Shown here piece after piece: positions 33,130-44,375 of a DNA stretch of 52,551 nucleotides. The stretch's first letter is position 1. Each line of letters begins with the position of its first letter. The stretch comes from Haplomitrium mnioides. Lineage: Eukaryota; Marchantiophyta; Haplomitriopsida; Calobryales. The translations under genes and the position numbers were made by a program. The stretch is taken from positions 1-52,551 of the forward strand of contig JBNGIS010020149.1 in the NCBI GenBank assembly GCA_049999725.1, given 5' to 3'. The notes under the pieces are model-generated. The model was not told the DNA's origin. It saw only the letters and a program-made list of their open reading frames with translations, and ran no database searches.

Positions 33130-34500
33130 ATGCAAATAGAATTCAAAGTGAAGTACAATGCTGATGGCACTGTTGGTAGGTTTAAGGCAAGGCTGGTTGC
33201 CAAAGGCTTTACACAAGTCTATGGTGCTCACTACACCGAGACATATTCACCAGTGGTAAGGATCACCTCTATTCGTGTGATCTTAGCAATTGCAGCACAA
33301 TATGACCTTGAGGTGCATCAAATTGATGTAAAGACTGCTTTTCTCAATGGCATATTAGAGGAAGATATTTATATGTCCATCCCAAAAGGTGTGGATGGCC
33401 ACGATATAGAGGGAATTGCCTGTAAATTGAACAAGGCATTATATGGGCTGAAGCAGTCATTTCGATTATGGTATCAGAAAATGGACTCATTTTTGCTTGA
33501 GTTTGGGTTCCACAGGTCTGATGTAGACTCCAATGTTTACTTGTATAAAAGTGATATGAGTGTTGTGATACTTGCGCTATATGTCGATGATACAGTCCTT
33601 GCCAGCAATGACATTAAGCTGTTGGCGCATGTTAAGAATTCTCTGATGAAGGGGTTTGAAATGACAGATATGGGAGAGATTCACTATTGTCTTGGGATTG
33701 AGATCACCAAGAGCAGAAGTGACAGATGGATCTACCTTTCCCAACAACGCTATGTTTTGGAAGTCTTGGATAGGTTTTCCATATTGGACTGCAAATCAAC
33801 ATGCAGCTTTGTTGACCCAGGAGTTAGGTTAAGCAGGAATGATTGTCTTGAGACTGACAGTGACAAACAGTCAATGGAAAATGTACCCTACTCCAGTGCT
33901 GTTGGCAGCCTTATGTGGGCAATGATTTGCACACGCCCAAACATCTCCTTTGCTGTCAGCACAGTTTCTCAATACATGGAGAATCCAGGACAGAAACACT
34001 GGACTGCAGTGAAGAGAATATTGAGATATTTGAAGGGGAGTTCACAGAAGGGCATCAGCTACCGTCGCAAAGACTCTATCATGTCTTTGCATGGATACTG
34101 TGACTCTGATTATGTAGGAGACTTGGACATACGGAAGTCTACTATCGGGTATTGTTTCCTTATGTCTAATGCCGTTGTTTCATGCGCAAGTAAGAAGCAG
34201 AAGGTTGTTGCACTCTCAAGTATGGAGGCAGAGTACATGGCATTATCCAGGGCATTTACTGAAGCAGTATGGCTGCGACAACTTTTGTCCAACCTTGGAT
34301 ATGCACAATCTGCTACTCATGTATACTGTGATAGTCAGAGTGCCATAGCACTTCCCCACAACCCAAGGTAGCATGATCAAACAAAGCATATTGATATCCA
34401 ATATCATTATGTATGAGACTTGGTCAGAGAAGGAGTCATCCATACTATCTATTATCGCACAATTGAAATGACAGCAGATATCTTGACAAAAGGACTTTCA
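33130..34500 (+). pseudogene. R6 reverse transcriptase and RNase H
   Basis: 413 open codons to 34371. RT: VAKGFTQVYG, DVKTAFLNG, ALYGLKQSFRLWY and the intact catalytic YVDD in LALYVDDTVLA. RNase H: GYCDSDYVGD, SSMEAEYMAL and YCDSQSAIAL with its acidic residues. A one-base loss and a TAG at 33137-33139, upstream, shift this frame from the gag-integrase frame. TAG at 34369 and TGA at 34414 follow, the latter a likely former CGA. The tail (TKHIDI, TADILTKGLS) continues to about 34500. It is the best preserved RT in the window. Confidence 0.93.
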
Positions 34501-34570
34501 GGGAATATTACCACTTTCTTGTTGGTATGATGGGGATGATAGACGGAAAGAAATATAAAGTTTAGACCCT

Positions 34571-34579
34571 AAGTGGGAG
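34571..34579 (+). other. R6 polypurine tract
   Basis: AAGTGGGAG directly before the 3' LTR; a typical copia primer for plus-strand synthesis. Confidence 0.75.
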
Positions 34580-34900
34580 TATTGGAGATAGAACCTTTAG
34601 GATATATGTAGTGTCTCATCTTTAGTTTCTGTTATGCTATATTAGCATTAGTGCTAAGTTGAGTTAGCTTATGAGTAATTGTGTTTACTCATCGCATTAG
34701 CATTATATGGTTATAGCGACTGCTAGCAGTTGCTACCCCCCTAGGATTAATACGAGAACACCTCAACTATCTATAACCATTCCTTGTATGGTTTCCCTCC
34801 TTGAAGAAGAAGAGCTCATTGTCAGTGCACGAGTCGCTTGCATGCATAAGTGAATGTTATGAGTAGATGAGAATTTAACTTGATCAATTAAATTCTCACA
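34580..34900 (+). repeat. R6 3' LTR
   Basis: TATTGGAGATAG...TCTCACA, 321 bp, one base longer than the 5' copy by an extra C. CAGGG follows at 34901-34905. Confidence 0.9.
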
Positions 34901-34905
34901 CAGGG

Positions 34906-35997
34906 TCCCCCACTGATTTGGTACACCGTCTCACGGGCTTCTTCCATGACATACTCCACCTCTTCTCTCAAGTGCTCTGGTGCTTCCTCCCTCTCGTAAT
35001 GCACAACATTAGTGTCATTCGGACATTCTTGAGGGGAATGTCCATATTGCTTGCATCGGACACATCAAACTCCAACTCTTCTGGTTGGTAGGGGCCTGCC
35101 CTTCGGCTTAATTCCTGCCAAAAGTATGTTCATTGCCTCCAGCTTGGCGCTCAACTCCTCAATTCGATCCCTCCTCCCTGGCTTCTTGCTTGCCTCAGGT
35201 TCGGGTTCAGATTTCTTGTATCTTACTTTGTTGGCGCCCTTGGGATGACTACTCTCCTTAGTCTGCTTCTTCTTCTTCAAATCCTTCTTCTTTTTCTTCC
35301 TTCTGGATGTTTTGTCCTCTTTTGAGCTCCTACTGCTGGCTGAATTCTCGCTTTCCAAAGAGGACTCAGAACTCTAATCCTTTCACTCGTCAATGTTTGA
35401 GGTGTCCGAAGAGTCATTAGATTCATACTTGGACCTTGCCTTCCTCCAGGAACTAATGATAGCAACCTTCACATGGGATTTGGCTACATTGACTACAACC
35501 TCCAGAGTCTGTGGATCCATTTGGTGCACCTAGGTCCCAATTCCTCTGGGAAGCGCTGCTAGGAACCATGTTGTGAGCATCCCATCAATAGCAGGCGGAT
35601 TGAGCTTCCTCGCCACCTTCTTGAATTGTTGGAGGAACTTCCTCACAGACTCCTTCTTCTTCATCTTGAGCTGACCCATCTTGATTAGCGCTTCTGTTTC
35701 TTCCCCAATCCCACGGAGCTCTGCTATGAAAGTCGCCTTGAATGCATGCCAATTTATTTTGACATTGTCTAGCAAATCTTTGTACCAAACCTGAGTCTCT
35801 CCCTTCAACATTGTTGGCAGGATTCCAATTTTCACATGGGCTTCTCCATTTGCTGCTGTAGTATTTTCCAAGTCATCCAGCCATGCATCTGGGTCATCTT
35901 TCGAGTGTCCCTTGAAGGACTTGTATTTGAAACGTCCCCGAAGTCTAGAAGGTGGTACAAGATTGGCCATCCCTCCACTGGCCACTGCCACCTCATT
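34906..35997 (-). pseudogene. R5 gag N-terminal part, fused to LTR sequence
   Basis: Gag core as in R4 and R7: VASGGMANLVPPS, FKYKSFKG, DDPDAWLDDLENT, the WYKDLLDNVK helix and KESVRKFLQQFKKVARKLN, then Lys/Ser-rich linker. TAG at 35530-35532 is at the same Trp codon as the R4 stop at 12286. Other breaks lie at 35366-35465. The start codon, leader and primer site are missing. At 35998 it joins LTR sequence in frame, so the open frame continues to 36384. R6 separates it from the zinc-knuckle part. Confidence 0.88.
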
Positions 35998-38050
35998 CCG
36001 ACGTGTGGCTTTGATGTTCGTTAATCCCGTTACAACGGAGAATATGCGCACGCCATATGTCTTGTCAGTTGGTCGAGAAGCGACAAGTACAACGATAACA
36101 GTGCATCTAATGAATCTTGCGGATAGAGATTCCGCAGATTCCTGCGCAGCCAGGTCCGAAGGGTTCTTTGTAAAAGAGTTCCGAAGCGCCTCGCGGAACC
36201 CAATCCATGGAATCTCAGCAGATTCTCTTGCAGATCCCCAATGATCCTCCGCACGCCACATCATCCGCTGCACCACCATCCGATGCTGCCCCGCAAGGGG
36301 GTAGGTTGACCGTCGCGCTGACTCTCCCTTCCGAAGTTGATCTGCTCGCGACCCGAGGTCCGATGAGCTTTCTCCTGCTGCCACGTGTCCTCTGACTTGC
36401 CCTAGGCTCCTTGAGTCGCCACATCATCCAAAAGGCGCTGTACGACGCCGCCCAGCAAAGAAGTAGGCGGGCCGTCGGCTGACTTCCTTCCGAAGTTGAC
36501 CTTCAGAATCCTCTCCTCGCGTGTGAGAGCGCCACATCGTCCAAAGGCCGCCGCCCAATGCTGCCCCGCAAGGGGGTAGGCGGACCGTTGCGCTGACCCC
36601 TCTTCCGAAGTTGACCCGTGGACTTCATGTCCTCGCCATGTAATCCGAAGAGCCGCTACGGACTCCCTTCGCTCTCCGAGTAAGAACTTGTGTCGATGTT
36701 ACCATTTTGTCAATCAGGTTCTTCGATAAGTCGCCTTTTTGGTGTATCCCTTTCTCCTCCAACCGGATCAGTACCCTGTCCTTCTGGCTTTTGCGGATCT
36801 TCCCTAGTCGAATCAGCGCTAAGTCACCCTTTTGCCGCTCCCTCCGTGGCCCCCTCCCCCCAGTTGGTGTTCTTGAGAATCATAGTTAAGTGGTCCCCCC
36901 ACATCGGAGGATGGATCGGAACCAGTTTAACCGGTTCCCTACTAATTGGATGGTCAATAGATCACCTTTTCGCCTCCACTCGCTCTTCGTCGGCTCGTTT
37001 GGTGATTTGTCCCCCTTTCGACTCTCCTCTGCTTTTCCTCCTGTTGAATCCCCACTAAGTCACCCTTTTGGCTTCCTCGGTTCTTCCTTAGTCAGAACAG
37101 TGATGAATCACCTCTTCGGCATCAGACGGGTCTCTGGTGACCGGATTCACACTAAGTCGTCCCTTCGGCTCCCTTAATCTTCCTCCGCTCGGATACCTGA
37201 TAAATCATCCTTCCGACATCTTCCGCTTTCCTTCGGCCAAACCCACGCTATGTCACCCTTTCGGCTCTTCCTCACAGCTCTTCGGTTGGACTCTTCACAG
37301 ATCCATCTTAAGTGGGGTTGCCACGTTGTAAGACGGATCAGAACCTTGTTAAATGGGATCTCCACTTAGGAAGGCGGCTTCCCGTAGATCCTCGGACTCC
37401 TTGGAGACGCCACGTCTTCCATAGAATCCTGCGAATCGCTCCGAAGACACCACGTTTCCGTGGAATCTCGCAGGGTGTTCAGGGAACTCCACATTTCCGC
37501 TTGGATTTGTAGATTCAAAGAATGAGTTCAATCGGCCCTTGCAGGCATACTCTTGCTTGCGTCATCGAGACGTCCCTCTTCCCTTGCCTTGCTCACCCTT
37601 GTGACGATCTCACCTCCTCTTTTCATCCCCGATCCTTGCTTCCCTATTGGTGGCCGCTGCAGGAAATGTCCGCGATCTATCTCCTCTGATTTCCTTTGCA
37701 TGTCTGCTTGTGGATTCGTTCTTTCTTCTCGGATCACTTTTCCTAGATTGATCGTTCCTTTCTCCCCTGCTCCACCACGATCCCTGCATCGTCTTGAGGT
37801 CCACGACTTCCCGTTGGCCTGCTTTGGATTTTGAAATAGGACCCCTCCTCTGGTTGGCAATCACTGCCCTCTACTCATCTTTCCACCATGATCATGTCTT
37901 CCTTCTAAGAATCATGAGCCCTACTCCTAGTAACTATTTGAGAGAAATCCGTAGCTCTTGAGAGACCTTCACACTTGCTAAGGGTCATTGTGCCAAAAAT
38001 GCTTCTTATTTCTTGAATTCTGCCTTAGTGCTCCAAATCACTGGCTGATA
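35998..38050 (-). repeat. R5 5' LTR remnant (U3 only)
   Basis: Matches 22665-24735 of the 3' LTR. It keeps the U3 modules (TTGACC at 36496 and 36613, G-box GCCACGTGTC at 36380-36389) and the tandem array (36715-37290). The TATA-like site, R and U5 are lost, so this promoter cannot start a normal element transcript. Its terminus reads TATCAGCC instead of TGTCAGCC. Confidence 0.85.
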
Positions 38051-38055
38051 AGAGG
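38051..38055. other. Target-site duplication of R5, right (AGAGG)
   Basis: Follows the R5 terminus. It differs from ACAGG (21230-21234) at one base. Confidence 0.6.
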
Positions 38056-38544
38056 TCGTACCAAGTCAAAGGATCATTGGCGGAGTGTATCTTGGGTGTG
38101 TGTGTGTTTGTGGGTTAGTTAATTTTGTCTTCTGTTTGCATCTCCTGAAAAGACACTTCAGATCCGAAGTGAACATGATCTCAGCTCAGCAGGAATCCAA
38201 GAATCAGCCTCAAAGGGTAAGGGAGTACAGTGGACAGGTTCCCTTTATAATTCGGATGTCAGGGCTTGATCCTATATTGTAAAACTTTGAGTCTAGATCC
38301 TATTTCAGATCCCTGAAATCCACTTCGGAATTTCATCAAAAAAGCTTTTGAGGTGTGGATGAATGTTTGAATGAAGAATTGAACAAGGAGAAGGGTTTGT
38401 AAGGTGAGAAAGAACATCCTTAAGGCCCCAGAGTGATAACTTGCAGTGGGGCCATCTCATAAAAGAACTTGAACCCTGTAATGTCCACCCTTTCCTTCCG
38501 AAGAGCAGTCTTTGGAGGTTAACGCCTAAAGGGGGAGGCTGACA
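38056..38544 (+). repeat. R2 LTR-C copy 1, piece 3 of 3 (U5 end)
   Basis: U5-type sequence with a TG-rich start resembling 52010-52040 of R8, then the conserved 'GGGGCCATCTCATAAAAGAACTT' region and the terminus GGGAGGCTGACA at 38544. Confidence 0.7.
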
Positions 38545-39204
38545 AGAAGCCATACAGGTTCTATGTTTTGGGTCAACAAGACTTCCAATGTACATAAAAA
38601 GGGCTCAAGGCATGCTTGGACAGAAGGGGAGGATTGAGGTCAGGACAAGGTTACTTTAGAGATCTGATGGAGAAAATAAAATAAAATAAACAGTAATAAA
38701 ACTAACCTATTTGTTGGGGGCCAAGCCAAGCCCACTAACCATGTATCTAACTAGCTATCTAACTCGGAGGACAGCTTTCCCTAGGGGGGTTTAGCCATGA
38801 AGTAGGTCCATCCATGGGCGAAGTAAGGATATGCGGTGGCCTTACACCCCTCTAGGGGGCTCCCTCTCGAAAGGAAGAGAGAGGCGCAGGGTTATATACA
38901 TCGACAGACAAAGAGGGAAGGACTTATGAGATATCTACCGAGCTGGCGTTTGACGAGCAATTAGCTGGAAGGTGTGGAAAGAAGGATCAGATGGGAGGGG
39001 GCCTATGCAAAGGGTCAGCTACAAGGATTAAGAATTGATCGGCTGCAAAGGTCTCTGTTAAATCCGAAGATGAATGTGCTTGCAAGGAATGATTTCATAT
39101 GAAGAAGAAATCCACGTGTGAAGAACCAGTTGTATGGCAAAATTCAAAGGAAGGAAGAGAACTCTTCTTTTTTTCCCTCGTTGTGCGATCGTTCCTTTAG
39201 CTGT
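38545..39204 (+). repeat. R2 LTR-C copy 2, piece 1
   Basis: Starts at AGAAGCCATACAGG, which is about 60 bp inside an R7-type LTR. The first 60 bp and all of the internal region between the two LTRs are missing. It has a 6-G run at 38784-38789 and a TTATATACA box at 38892-38900, then the LTR-C-specific part, and is cut by R7 at 39205. Confidence 0.7.
39200..39204. other. Target-site duplication of R7, left (GCTGT)
   Basis: The right copy (46948-46952) is GCTAC. The uninterrupted sequence in LTR-C copy 1 near 8449 (AGTTGCGCGATTGATTCC) suggests an original GCTGC, with one C-to-T and one G-to-A change. Confidence 0.6.
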
Positions 39205-40113
39205 TGTCACCCCCTTCCCTCCTCTCTTAACACCTGGTTGAGGCTTTTTCCAGAAAAAAGGGTGACAAAGAGTAACAAGGGTCTTTAATGAGATGGCCCC
39301 AACACCTTCATTAATGAATTCAGGTCTTAACAACCCTGAACTTCTCACCTTATCTTCGTGCCTCAATTTTCCCTCTTGCTCACAATTTCTCTCCTCTGGC
39401 AAATTCCTTGATCTTTCCTATACGTTCACTCCCTTTGCAATCCCTTTGGATGTTCGAATGTGGCTGATTGATCCCGTCGAATTGAGTTGTGCTGATTGAT
39501 CCAACCCGCTCCTCGGCCTGAAGTGCCCCTTTCTCCCATGCGCACAATTCTCCCAGCCTGCGAAATGCTTGATTCGTGGCCTTGATCCGAGCGGAAGGTG
39601 CCCTCCCAATATCGCATAAGTTCTTCCCCAGACGGTCGATGTCATATATAAACCTCCCACTCTTTTGTTCTTTCGAGAGGCAGCCCCTTAGAGGGGTGTA
39701 AGGCCACCGCATTCCCTTCTCTGCCCTTGGACGGACCTAGTTCAGGGCTAAAACCCCCCCCCCCCCCCCCCCCCCTCCCAAGGGCAGGCTGTCCTCCAAG
39801 TTAGATAGTTAGGAAATTAGTGGGCTTGGCTTGGCCCTCAACAATTAGGTTAGTTTTATTACTTTTTATATTTTTATTTCTCCATCAAACTTCTGAAGTA
39901 AACTTATCCTGATCCAACTTAACACCACATTCCAGTATATTATTTCCATGACTTGTGACCTCAATCCTCCCCTTCTCTCCAAGCCTGTCTTGACCCCTTT
40001 TTATGTACATTGGAAGCCTTTTTTTCCCAAAACATCTAACCTGCATGGCTTCTCACTTAATTTTTAAAATTTTTTGAAAATATTACACGAAGTACCTTTA
40101 CATCTGGCTGACA
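39205..40113 (-). repeat. R7 3' LTR (909 bp)
   Basis: Minus strand TGTCAGCCAG...GGGGGTGACA. It contains a 22-C run at 39754-39775 (plus strand) and a TATATATG box at 39644-39652. Confidence 0.93.
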
Positions 40114-40130
40114 TTGCTCCCCTTTTAAAT
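40114..40130 (-). other. R7 polypurine tract
   Basis: Minus strand ATTTAAAAGGGGAGCAA directly before the 3' LTR. Confidence 0.8.
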
Positions 40131-40301
40131 GTGCAGCGTCCCCGCAAACATCCATATTTCAGTTGGGTAACCCTTTCGCTGCATTTCACGCTCACCCCAC
40201 CACCTCTGCTTTTAGAAGAAAATTACCAAATACTAGTTATTTACATTCCATCTACCCTCCCCTTGCTGGTTACCTCCTTTACATTTTTGAGAACCTCCCA
40301 A

Positions 40302-41700
40302 CTAGTGAGTATCCATCGCTTCTCTCTCCTCCTGCTCCCTATTGACATATTTCTTGAGCCGATCATAGTGTACCCGATTGGTGATCCTCTCCCCTTCCAA
40401 AGTCTCCAACTCTGCTGACCCGTTTGAATGCAGCTTATTGAGCACAAACGGTCCCATCCACCTGGTGTGCAACTTCCCGGGAAAATGCATCACCCTGCTA
40501 TCATATAACCACACAAGATCCCCATTTCGTACATCCACCGGTTTGAGCCCTTTATCATGTTGCTTTTTCCTCAACTCTTGTTAGTGCTCCAACAATTCTT
40601 GGGCCTGCACTCGCGTCTCCTCCAACGCCTCCAACTGATGTATTCTTTCTGTCCTACTCCGGTCTTCCTCCAACCTTGCTTCAGTTAACACTCTAGCCGT
40701 CGGCACATCAAATTCTACAAGTACTAGGGCATGCTGCCCGAAAACCAGAAAGTAGGGGCAGTGGCCTGTCATAGTCTTGTAGGCCAGATTGTAAGCGTGG
40801 GTTGCGGTTAGCAACTTCAGATCCCAATCTGCCTTTTTGGCAGCCATTAACTTGCTGATGATTTTTCCCATTATCTCGTTTGCTCTCTTTGTCAGTCCAT
40901 TAGCTTTCGGATGATAGGCTGTAGTCCGGCGGTGCTTGATCAGGTATTGGCTGGTTAAATCTTGCACCACTCGGTTTACAAAGTGCATACCTTGGTCGCT
41001 GACCAGCTCCAGTGGTGCCCCAAACCTGCAAAAAATCTGCTCATATAGATTCATCTTTTCGAGTAGCCCTTGCTTCGACTCACTTAGTCACGTAGTCTAT
41101 AGCCAACAGGATGTACCAGTTCCCCCTACAAGTGGATGGTGCGATAGGCCTGATGAAGTCGATGCCCCACTTCTCAAAAGGTGCCAATGGAATAATTGGA
41201 ACCAAAGGGTGATGCTGAGAGGTCGATGGTCTCCCTGTCCTTTGATAGGAGTCGCATTTCTTCACAAAAAAATACACATCCATGTGCATGGTAGGGCACT
41301 AGTACCCCGCGCTCAGCACCTTCCATACTATGGTTTCTGCTGCGAAGTGACCTCCCACCTCTTCTCCATGTAGTGCCCTCATCACCACCGTGGCTTGATC
41401 TTTCTCCAGGCACCTCCTGAGTGTTCCATCCATCCCTTGCTTATGCAACACCCCTTTTATCATCAAATAAGGCTTTACCTTCCGGAGGAAGACTGTTGCT
41501 GCCTCCTTGCTGTTGCCCTTCGGTAACTGAGCGAAAAGAAGAAATTGTATGATGCTAGAGTATTCTGTGGGCTTCCCTGCTCTAACATGAAACATATCCT
41601 CATCTAGAAAAGTGTCATCTACCTCATTTGCGTTTACTGACCCGTCCACCCTTGAGAAGAAATCTGCATTGAGGTGCTTCTTCCCTGGTTTGACTCGCAC
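40302..41700 (-). pseudogene. R7 integrase
   Basis: Order: basic KPGKKHLNADFFSR link to RNase H, H2C2 region (HGEEVGGHF and CDSYQRTGR, so one Cys is Tyr), core with Asp in WGIDFIRPI, Asp in ELVSDQG, and, 35 residues on, Lys (AAG, 40887-40889) where R1 has the catalytic Glu. The C-terminal GPFVLNKLH module ends at 40302 with no chromodomain. Breaks: stops at 41299 and 41080 (both at Trp positions), a deletion of about 28 bp near 41055 shifting the frame, and a TAA at 40575-40580. It is inactive by active-site change as well as by frame. Confidence 0.92.
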
Positions 41701-41715
41701 CTCAAAATTGAACTC

Positions 41716-43437
41716 TTAAAGGAGGAGCATCCACCTCGCAATCCTCCCTATCAGGTCAAGTTTGTTAACCATGTACATAAGGGCGTTATGATTTGTATGA
41801 AATATCACACTGTAGTGGAGTAGATAGTGGCGGAATTTCTTCAGTGAGTATATGATTCCCAGTGCCTCCCGGTCTGTTGCTGAGTAGTTCTTCTTTGTGG
41901 AAGATAGCAATCTACTAGCAAAGTAAATTGGATGGTCCCGGCCGTCCTCATCTAACTGGCTGAGTACTGCACCTATACAGAACCCTGACACATCAATCAT
42001 GACGTGAAACTCTTTTCCCCAAGTAGGCGGTATGAGTATTGGTGCAGTTGCAAGCCTCCTCTTTAGCTTATTAAAACTGGACAGCCTCTCTGGTGTGGGC
42101 TCAAAGTCGCTGCCAACCTTGGTCATTCCTGTGAGAGGTAGCGCTACTAGTGCAAACTGGGCAATGAATCTCCGGTAATACCCTACACAACCCAAGAAAC
42201 CATGTACTGCCTTCAGATTAGTAGGGAAGGTTACTCTCATCCAGTTACTCACCTTCTCTTGGTCCACCTCGATTCTCTGACTGGATACTCGGTGGCCCAA
42301 GAGTATGCCTTCCTTGACTCCGAAGAAACATTTCCCAGTGTGCAACCTCAACCCTGTTTCCCGACAATGCCGGAAGGTGAGCCTCACATCCTGCTCGTGA
42401 TCACACGCTCTCCCATACACTACAAAGTCATCTATGAAAATCTCTAAGAACTTCCTCAAGTAATCATGGAAAATATTCATCATCATTCTTTGAAAGGTTC
42501 CTGGCGCGTTGCACAACCCAAATGGCATCCTCCTGAAGGCGAACACCCCCCACTCTGTGGTGAATGCTGTTTTCAACTGGTCTTCCTCCCTGATCCATAT
42601 CTGATTATACCCGGAATAGCCGTCCATGAAACTGTAGACTTCATGCCCTGCCACTAAGTCCAACACCCCATCTGTGAATGGCAGGGGGTAATGGTCCTTC
42701 TTAGTTTCCTCATTCAGCTTCCTGAAGTCTTGGCACACCCTAATTTTCTGCTTGGCGTCTAGTCCAATCTTCTTGGGTACCACCACCAGAGGAGACACCC
42801 ATTTGCTGTTCAAGACATGGTAAATGAAGCCAACCTCAAACAACTTGTCTATCTCCTCTTTCACCATTAGAGAGAATTTGAGATTCATGCGATATTGGCA
42901 CTGCCTTACCGGTACAGCCGTGGGTTCTAGGTCAATGCGATGCTCGCCCAACTCCCTTGGGACTCCCTTCAGGTCTGTGTGGCTCCAGGCAAAAATGTCG
43001 CTAAAGTTTGTCAGGGTCTGAATCAAGGCTCGCTCCACAACTACTAGTAGGCCGAACCCTACGTGGAATGCTCGTCCCTCATGCACCATCACCTCTCGAT
43101 GTTGCTCTATTCTTACCACCCCCATCTCATTCCTCAGGTGTGGGATGTCCACAGCTTCTAGAGTGGCCAAGCGCGACCCACCTTGCACTAAGGTTGGATT
43201 CCGGCTGGTTACCCTTTTATCCTGGTTGCTCCCTTCTTGCGGTTGGGGACGGCTCCACTCTTTGAGGCATGACTCCCCTTTTAGGGTGGGTCCAGTGCTC
43301 TCACTAGTCACCCAACTCTCCACACTCTCCTCCGTGTCAGATTTGGCTTCCCTGCTCTCTGCCAGCTCTATTTGGTTCACCATTACTGTACTCTTTCCCA
43401 ACAGATCTTCCTCCATGGCTTCGCCGACTACCTGCAC
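41716..43437 (-). pseudogene. R7 reverse transcriptase and RNase H
   Basis: 573 open codons. An N-terminal linker (about residues 1-190) ends with RIDLEPTAVPVRQ. RT follows: KEEIDKLFEVGFIYHV, KKIRVCQDFRKLN-type, LPFTDGVLDLVAG, DGYSGYNQI, MPFGLCNAPGTFQRMM and the intact active site FIDDFVVYG, then GHRVSS and the FLGCVGYYRRFI connection. RNase H has DVSGFCIGAVLSQ, YFASRLL and SATDREALG. The frame ends at TAA 41716-41718 inside the RNase H to integrase link, probably a former CAA. It is the longest intact coding stretch in the window. Confidence 0.95.
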
Positions 43438-43503
43438 CCAATAATGGTACTCTGAATCCTCTGCCTCTTCTGTTGACCACTCGCTTTCATACTCTGCTTT
43501 GGG

Positions 43504-44233
43504 TTATGTCTCCCCTTGGTGTGGCACCGGTCCATAGTGGACTATCGTCCTCTCTGGACCAAAGGCCAGTGTCGAGTTCCCCCAGTTATGCATGACTTTG
43601 GCCCCGTACAGCCAGGGTCTCCCAATTAGTACTAGGTAAAGGGATGCTCGCGTCGGCCGCATCACCAAATAGTTCAGTCTAAACTCCTTGCCCCCAATGG
43701 TAGTAGGTACTTGCAAGAGGGCACCCAAGGGCTTGACTCGTGACCCGTCTGCTTGTCTCATTATTCGAGCAGTAGGCTGGAAGTCTCGGAACCCCAATCT
43801 GTGGGTAGTCTCCTCGACCATGATATTGATACATGCTCCCCCCGTCTACCGGTACCAGAGATAGGGTACACCCAGCGATCTGGATATCGATTTTTGGGGC
43901 ACCCTTGTCTTCACATACCCATCGTAGCTCTGCTGAGACCCCCACTTGAGGCAGCCTTTTCCGCCTTTTGGCCCCTATCAGCAACTCCCTAAGTTGTCTT
44001 CTGTACAACGGGCTATCTCTGATTAATTGCCCCACAATGGCTGTGACAGGGCAGTCCCGAACATCAGCCTGAATGCTGTTAGGGTTAGGTTTCGGTGCCT
44101 CGGCCGTGGATGACGGTAGCTCCTTGGTTTCTTTTGGTTCTTCCCGCCCTTGCTTCTGCTCGACCTCCCTTATGGTCTGAGTGGCCGCATCCTTTTCTTC
44201 TGCGGCGTCCAGGGCCATGAGCTGCCTCCTCAC
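43504..44233 (-). pseudogene. R7 protease
   Basis: Two overlapping frames. The upstream one (44233-43679) carries DKGAPKIDIQIAGCTLSLVPVDGG, the D-G-G active-site candidate; the frame then slips and continues as MVEETTHRLGF (43821-43504) with the GRPWLYGAKVMHNWG flap-end segment. A TAA at 43504-43506 separates it from the RT frame, which is in phase. A frameshift also separates it from gag near 44300. The layout matches R5. Confidence 0.82.
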
Positions 44234-44375
44234 CTCCTCCTTCTGCTTGGGATAAAACTATTTGGGATGATCCCGCTGGTAATCTAAGTCACTCGGTGAT
44301 GGTGATTCTTGAACCTTCTCCTTCTTGGCCTTCTGCCTATTCCTATGCTTGTCCTTTTTTCTTGGACTTAGCTCC

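Larger units (their letters stand above)
29336..34900 (+). mobile_element. R6: Ty1/copia retrotransposon inserted in R5 gag
   Basis: A 5565-bp element with 320-bp LTRs, initiator tRNA-Met primer site, one long gag-pol frame in the copia order (Gag, protease, integrase, RT, RNase H) and a purine tract. Taking the LTR as TATTGG...CTCACA gives flanks CGGGG and CAGGG, and joining them restores the gag layout of R7. The LTRs differ at 14 positions plus one indel by eye (about 4.4%). The frame has at least nine stops and one frameshift. Confidence 0.95.
21235..38050 (-). mobile_element. R5: Ty3/gypsy element carrying a nested copia
   Basis: Minus-strand order: truncated 5' LTR (38050-35998), gag (35997-28700, split by R6), protease, RT, RNase H, integrase, purine tract, complete 3' LTR (24735-21235). 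Counting about 365 bp of LTR by eye gave about 50 differences (14%), the most of any pair counted here. All frames carry stops. The 5' LTR lost its R/U5, and the primer site and leader are missing. Confidence 0.9.

Noticed and set aside
39380-39712. 110-codon ORF in the R7 3' LTR, also in the 5' LTR (46222-46554)
   Set aside because: The LTRs are duplicates from one insertion, and most differences within the frame change the residue, so there is no sign of selection. The start lies upstream of the TATA box.
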